Shown here: positions 11,603 to 12,959 of the stretch, in pieces | Numbering within the stretch: the first letter of the stretch is position 1 | Layout of the letters: each line of letters opens with the position of its first letter | From: SZUA-365 sp034002405 | GTDB lineage: Bacteria > Bacteroidota > Ignavibacteria > SZUA-365 | Assembly (NCBI GenBank): GCA_034002405.1 | Contig: JAVFAS010000078.1 | Coordinates: forward strand, 1-12,959 | DNA: 12,959 nucleotides | Reading direction: 5' to 3' | Program-made: the position numbers and the translations under genes | The notes under the pieces: generated by a model | The model's input: the letters and a program-made list of their open reading frames with translations, nothing else | Told to the model about the DNA's origin: nothing | The model's database searches: none

Positions 11603-12808
11603 TCATGCACAGACCGCGAATTCCCGCACCATCGGCATGACATCCGCGAACACTCCGCAGACGTAATCGATCGTGGAGGCGGAAAGATTCGCACCCGCGA
11701 TCATCCGGACGCGACCCTTGTTTCGCGGGACGGAGGGGAACACGAACGGCGTGGTGACAATGCCCCGCTCGGACAGGGCGCGGGAGATGCGTACGGTATT
11801 TTCCGAGGACCCAGCGTCGATGGAATTGATCGGCGCGGCTCCGTCCACCACCGCGAACCCCGCCGCGGAGAGCGCCCGCCGTACCATATCGCGATAGCGG
11901 TACACGCGGGCGATGCGCTCGGGATATTCGGTGTCGAGGATTTCCAACGTCCGGTGCAGTCCGCCCAGTATGCACGGCGCCACGGCGGTGGAATAGACCA
12001 GATGCGAACTGAAAAATCGCATGTAGTCGATCACATGCCGCGGACCGCCGACGACCCCGCAGTTGTTGGCCATGGCCTTTCCCAACGAGGTGGTGTACAG
12101 GCCGTCATAGTCGGTGATGCCGCAGTGATCGAGGATGCCGCCGCCATGCGTCCCGAGCACGCCGATGCCGTGGGAGTCGTCGACCACGGGGGTCGCGCCG
12201 TACCGGCGGCAAAGTGCGTTGATGTCCGCGAACGGTGCGATGCTGCCCTCGGTCGAGAACACGGATTCCGTGACGACGAACACATGCGCGTAGCCGCGTT
12301 TTCTCTGGAGCAGATACTCCAGCGCGTCGGGATCGTTGTGCGCGAACGGGTATCTCGCGCAGCCCACCGGGATGATTCCCTGAATCAGCGAGGAATGGGC
12401 GCATCGATCAAAAAGGACGAGATCGTCCTTTGACGCGATGGCGGAGAACAGACCGTTGTTCGCCTGATAGCACGAGGGATAGATCAACAGGGATTCGACA
12501 CCGATGAACGGGGCAAGCAGCGCATGCACTGATTCGAAGAGATCGGTGTACCCGCCCGCGACCGGGGTCGCGCACATGCTGCTGCCATATTTCTCGATCG
12601 CCTCGATGTAGGCGCGCTTGACGCGCGGATCGTCGGCGAGACCGAGATAATTGTTCGTGGCCATGTTGATGGCCTGACGTCGGTTGACGAGAAACGTTTC
12701 GCCGAGCCCGCTGCCGATCGAGATGTAGTACATCTCGTAGGCGATCAGACGCGCGACGTCGTCGCTGATCGCGGTGCGCTCGGCCAGGGTGATGGGAGTT
12801 GCGTTCAT
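11603..12808 (-). CDS. PLP-dependent alpha-oxoamine synthase-family enzyme
   Basis: A 401-residue fold-type I PLP enzyme of the group that joins an amino acid to an acyl thioester with loss of CO2 (BioF, Kbl, serine palmitoyltransferase). Motifs: NNYLGL (52-57), FDRCAHSSLIQG (133-144) with the PLP-stacking His138, ESVFSTEGSIAP (181-192), DDSHGIGVLG (210-219) with Asp210, and TTSLGKAMANN (239-249) with PLP Lys244. The segment CATPVAGGYTDLF (79-91) differs from the GSRLxSG of BioF, so a plain biotin role is less likely. The ATG at 12808 follows AGGAGGG and overlaps the upstream stop as ATGA. It is followed by a lipid kinase, which suggests a lipid product such as a sphingoid base; the exact reaction is unproven. 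Confidence 0.88.
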   Translation of the reverse strand: MNATPITLAERTAISDDVARLIAYEMYYISIGSGLGETFLVNRRQAINMATNNYLGLADDPRVKRAYIEAIEKYGSSMCATPVAGGYTDLFESVHALLAPFIGVESLLIYPSCYQANNGLFSAIASKDDLVLFDRCAHSSLIQGIIPVGCARYPFAHNDPDALEYLLQRKRGYAHVFVVTESVFSTEGSIAPFADINALCRRYGATPVVDDSHGIGVLGTHGGGILDHCGITDYDGLYTTSLGKAMANNCGVVGGPRHVIDYMRFFSSHLVYSTAVAPCILGGLHRTLEILDTEYPERIARVYRYRDMVRRALSAAGFAVVDGAAPINSIDAGSSENTVRISRALSERGIVTTPFVFPSVPRNKGRVRMIAGANLSASTIDYVCGVFADVMPMVREFAVCA

Positions 12809-12959
12809 GATGACTGTCCCTCCTGGGGGATGGAATGTCGTTGATGACAGGTGGTCACGCCACCGGCGTCGCACATGACGACGCAGGTGTTGCAGTGAAT
12901 GCAGCGCGAGCGGCAGTCGCCGCGGCTCTGTTCCATACGGCGGACGAATTCCGGTTCGC
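12805..12959 (-). CDS. C-terminus of an Old Yellow Enzyme-like NADH:flavin oxidoreductase (partial)
   Basis: The last 50 codons of a gene that begins beyond the right edge. The translation holds FVRRMEQ followed by a Cys-rich tail CRSRCIHCNTCVVMCDAGGV and a final cysteine. This matches the 'RRME.G…S.C.hCN.Cv…..GGv.C' ending of short Old Yellow Enzyme-family oxidoreductases, FMN enzymes that reduce activated C=C bonds. Its stop codon overlaps the start of the oxoamine synthase (ATGA), so the two are translationally coupled. A small Fe-S protein is the alternative; most of the protein is unseen. Confidence 0.65.
   Translation of the reverse strand, partial: EPEFVRRMEQSRGDCRSRCIHCNTCVVMCDAGGVTTCHQRHSIPQEGQSS

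Noticed and set aside
11459..12433. A 324-codon plus-strand frame opposite the oxoamine synthase
   Set aside because: Shadow frame; the minus strand has the complete PLP-enzyme motif set.
1..12959. CRISPR array or cas genes linked to the CARF-like regulator
   Set aside because: No regularly spaced repeats and no Cas protein motif were found in any part of the window.

Overview
The window looks like chromosome from a fairly GC-rich member of the Bacteroidota/Chlorobi/Kapaibacteriota/Ignavibacteriota assemblage. The strongest sign is the product of 2618-3409, which ends in a typical type A type IX secretion sorting domain (PNP motif near residue 185). Supporting signs are other secreted-protein relics (FG-GAP repeats), a sigma-54 activator, and promoter -10 elements that resemble the Bacteroidota-type TAnnTTTG box. 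I cannot name a genus.

Layout. (1) 1-685 is an accessory boundary: the 5' end of an IS5-like insertion sequence on the minus strand, then AT-richer DNA with no convincing gene, then the 3' half of a tRNA-Lys(CUU) with its terminator. This is how the displaced target fragment at the far end of a tRNA-integrated element looks. (2) 686-1060 holds gene debris, including an apparent N-terminal stub of an AbiEii-like nucleotidyltransferase, and a diverged second copy of the tRNA acceptor end, spacer and terminator. (3) 1098-3475 is a promoter and a two-gene surface-protein operon: an S74-chaperone-domain protein and a T9SS cargo protein. (4) 3580-4719 carries a short truncated ORF, then a promoter, a fluoride (crcB-type) riboswitch, the fluoride channel gene crcB and a DUF190 (PII-like) gene. 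(5) 4789-7228 is a divergent pair: a sigma-54 activator whose N-terminal domain looks like a CARF (RtcR-type, nucleotide second-messenger) sensor, and a stand-alone von Willebrand A (vWA) protein. (6) 7240-7584 is a decayed FG-GAP gene. (7) 7630-9051 holds a neutral zinc metallopeptidase, a small convergent GNAT acetyltransferase, a possible tiny gene and a bidirectional terminator. (8) 9082-12959 is a minus-strand operon, read from the right edge: the C-terminus of an Old Yellow Enzyme-like flavin oxidoreductase overlapping by ATGA an alpha-oxoamine synthase, then a DAG-kinase-family lipid kinase, then an eight-TM sensor-like protein that lacks any output domain and is fused in frame to a 120-residue protein having its own promoter and ribosome binding site.

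How the genes work together. The riboswitch, channel and DUF190 genes form a fluoride-detoxification unit. The oxidoreductase, oxoamine synthase and lipid kinase suggest a specialised lipid pathway, possibly sphingoid-like. The most novel element is the CARF-sigma54 activator without rtcB/rtcA beside it, facing a vWA protein; no -24/-12 promoter is visible between the two, so its target is unknown. All family calls come from recognising motifs by eye, with no database search.
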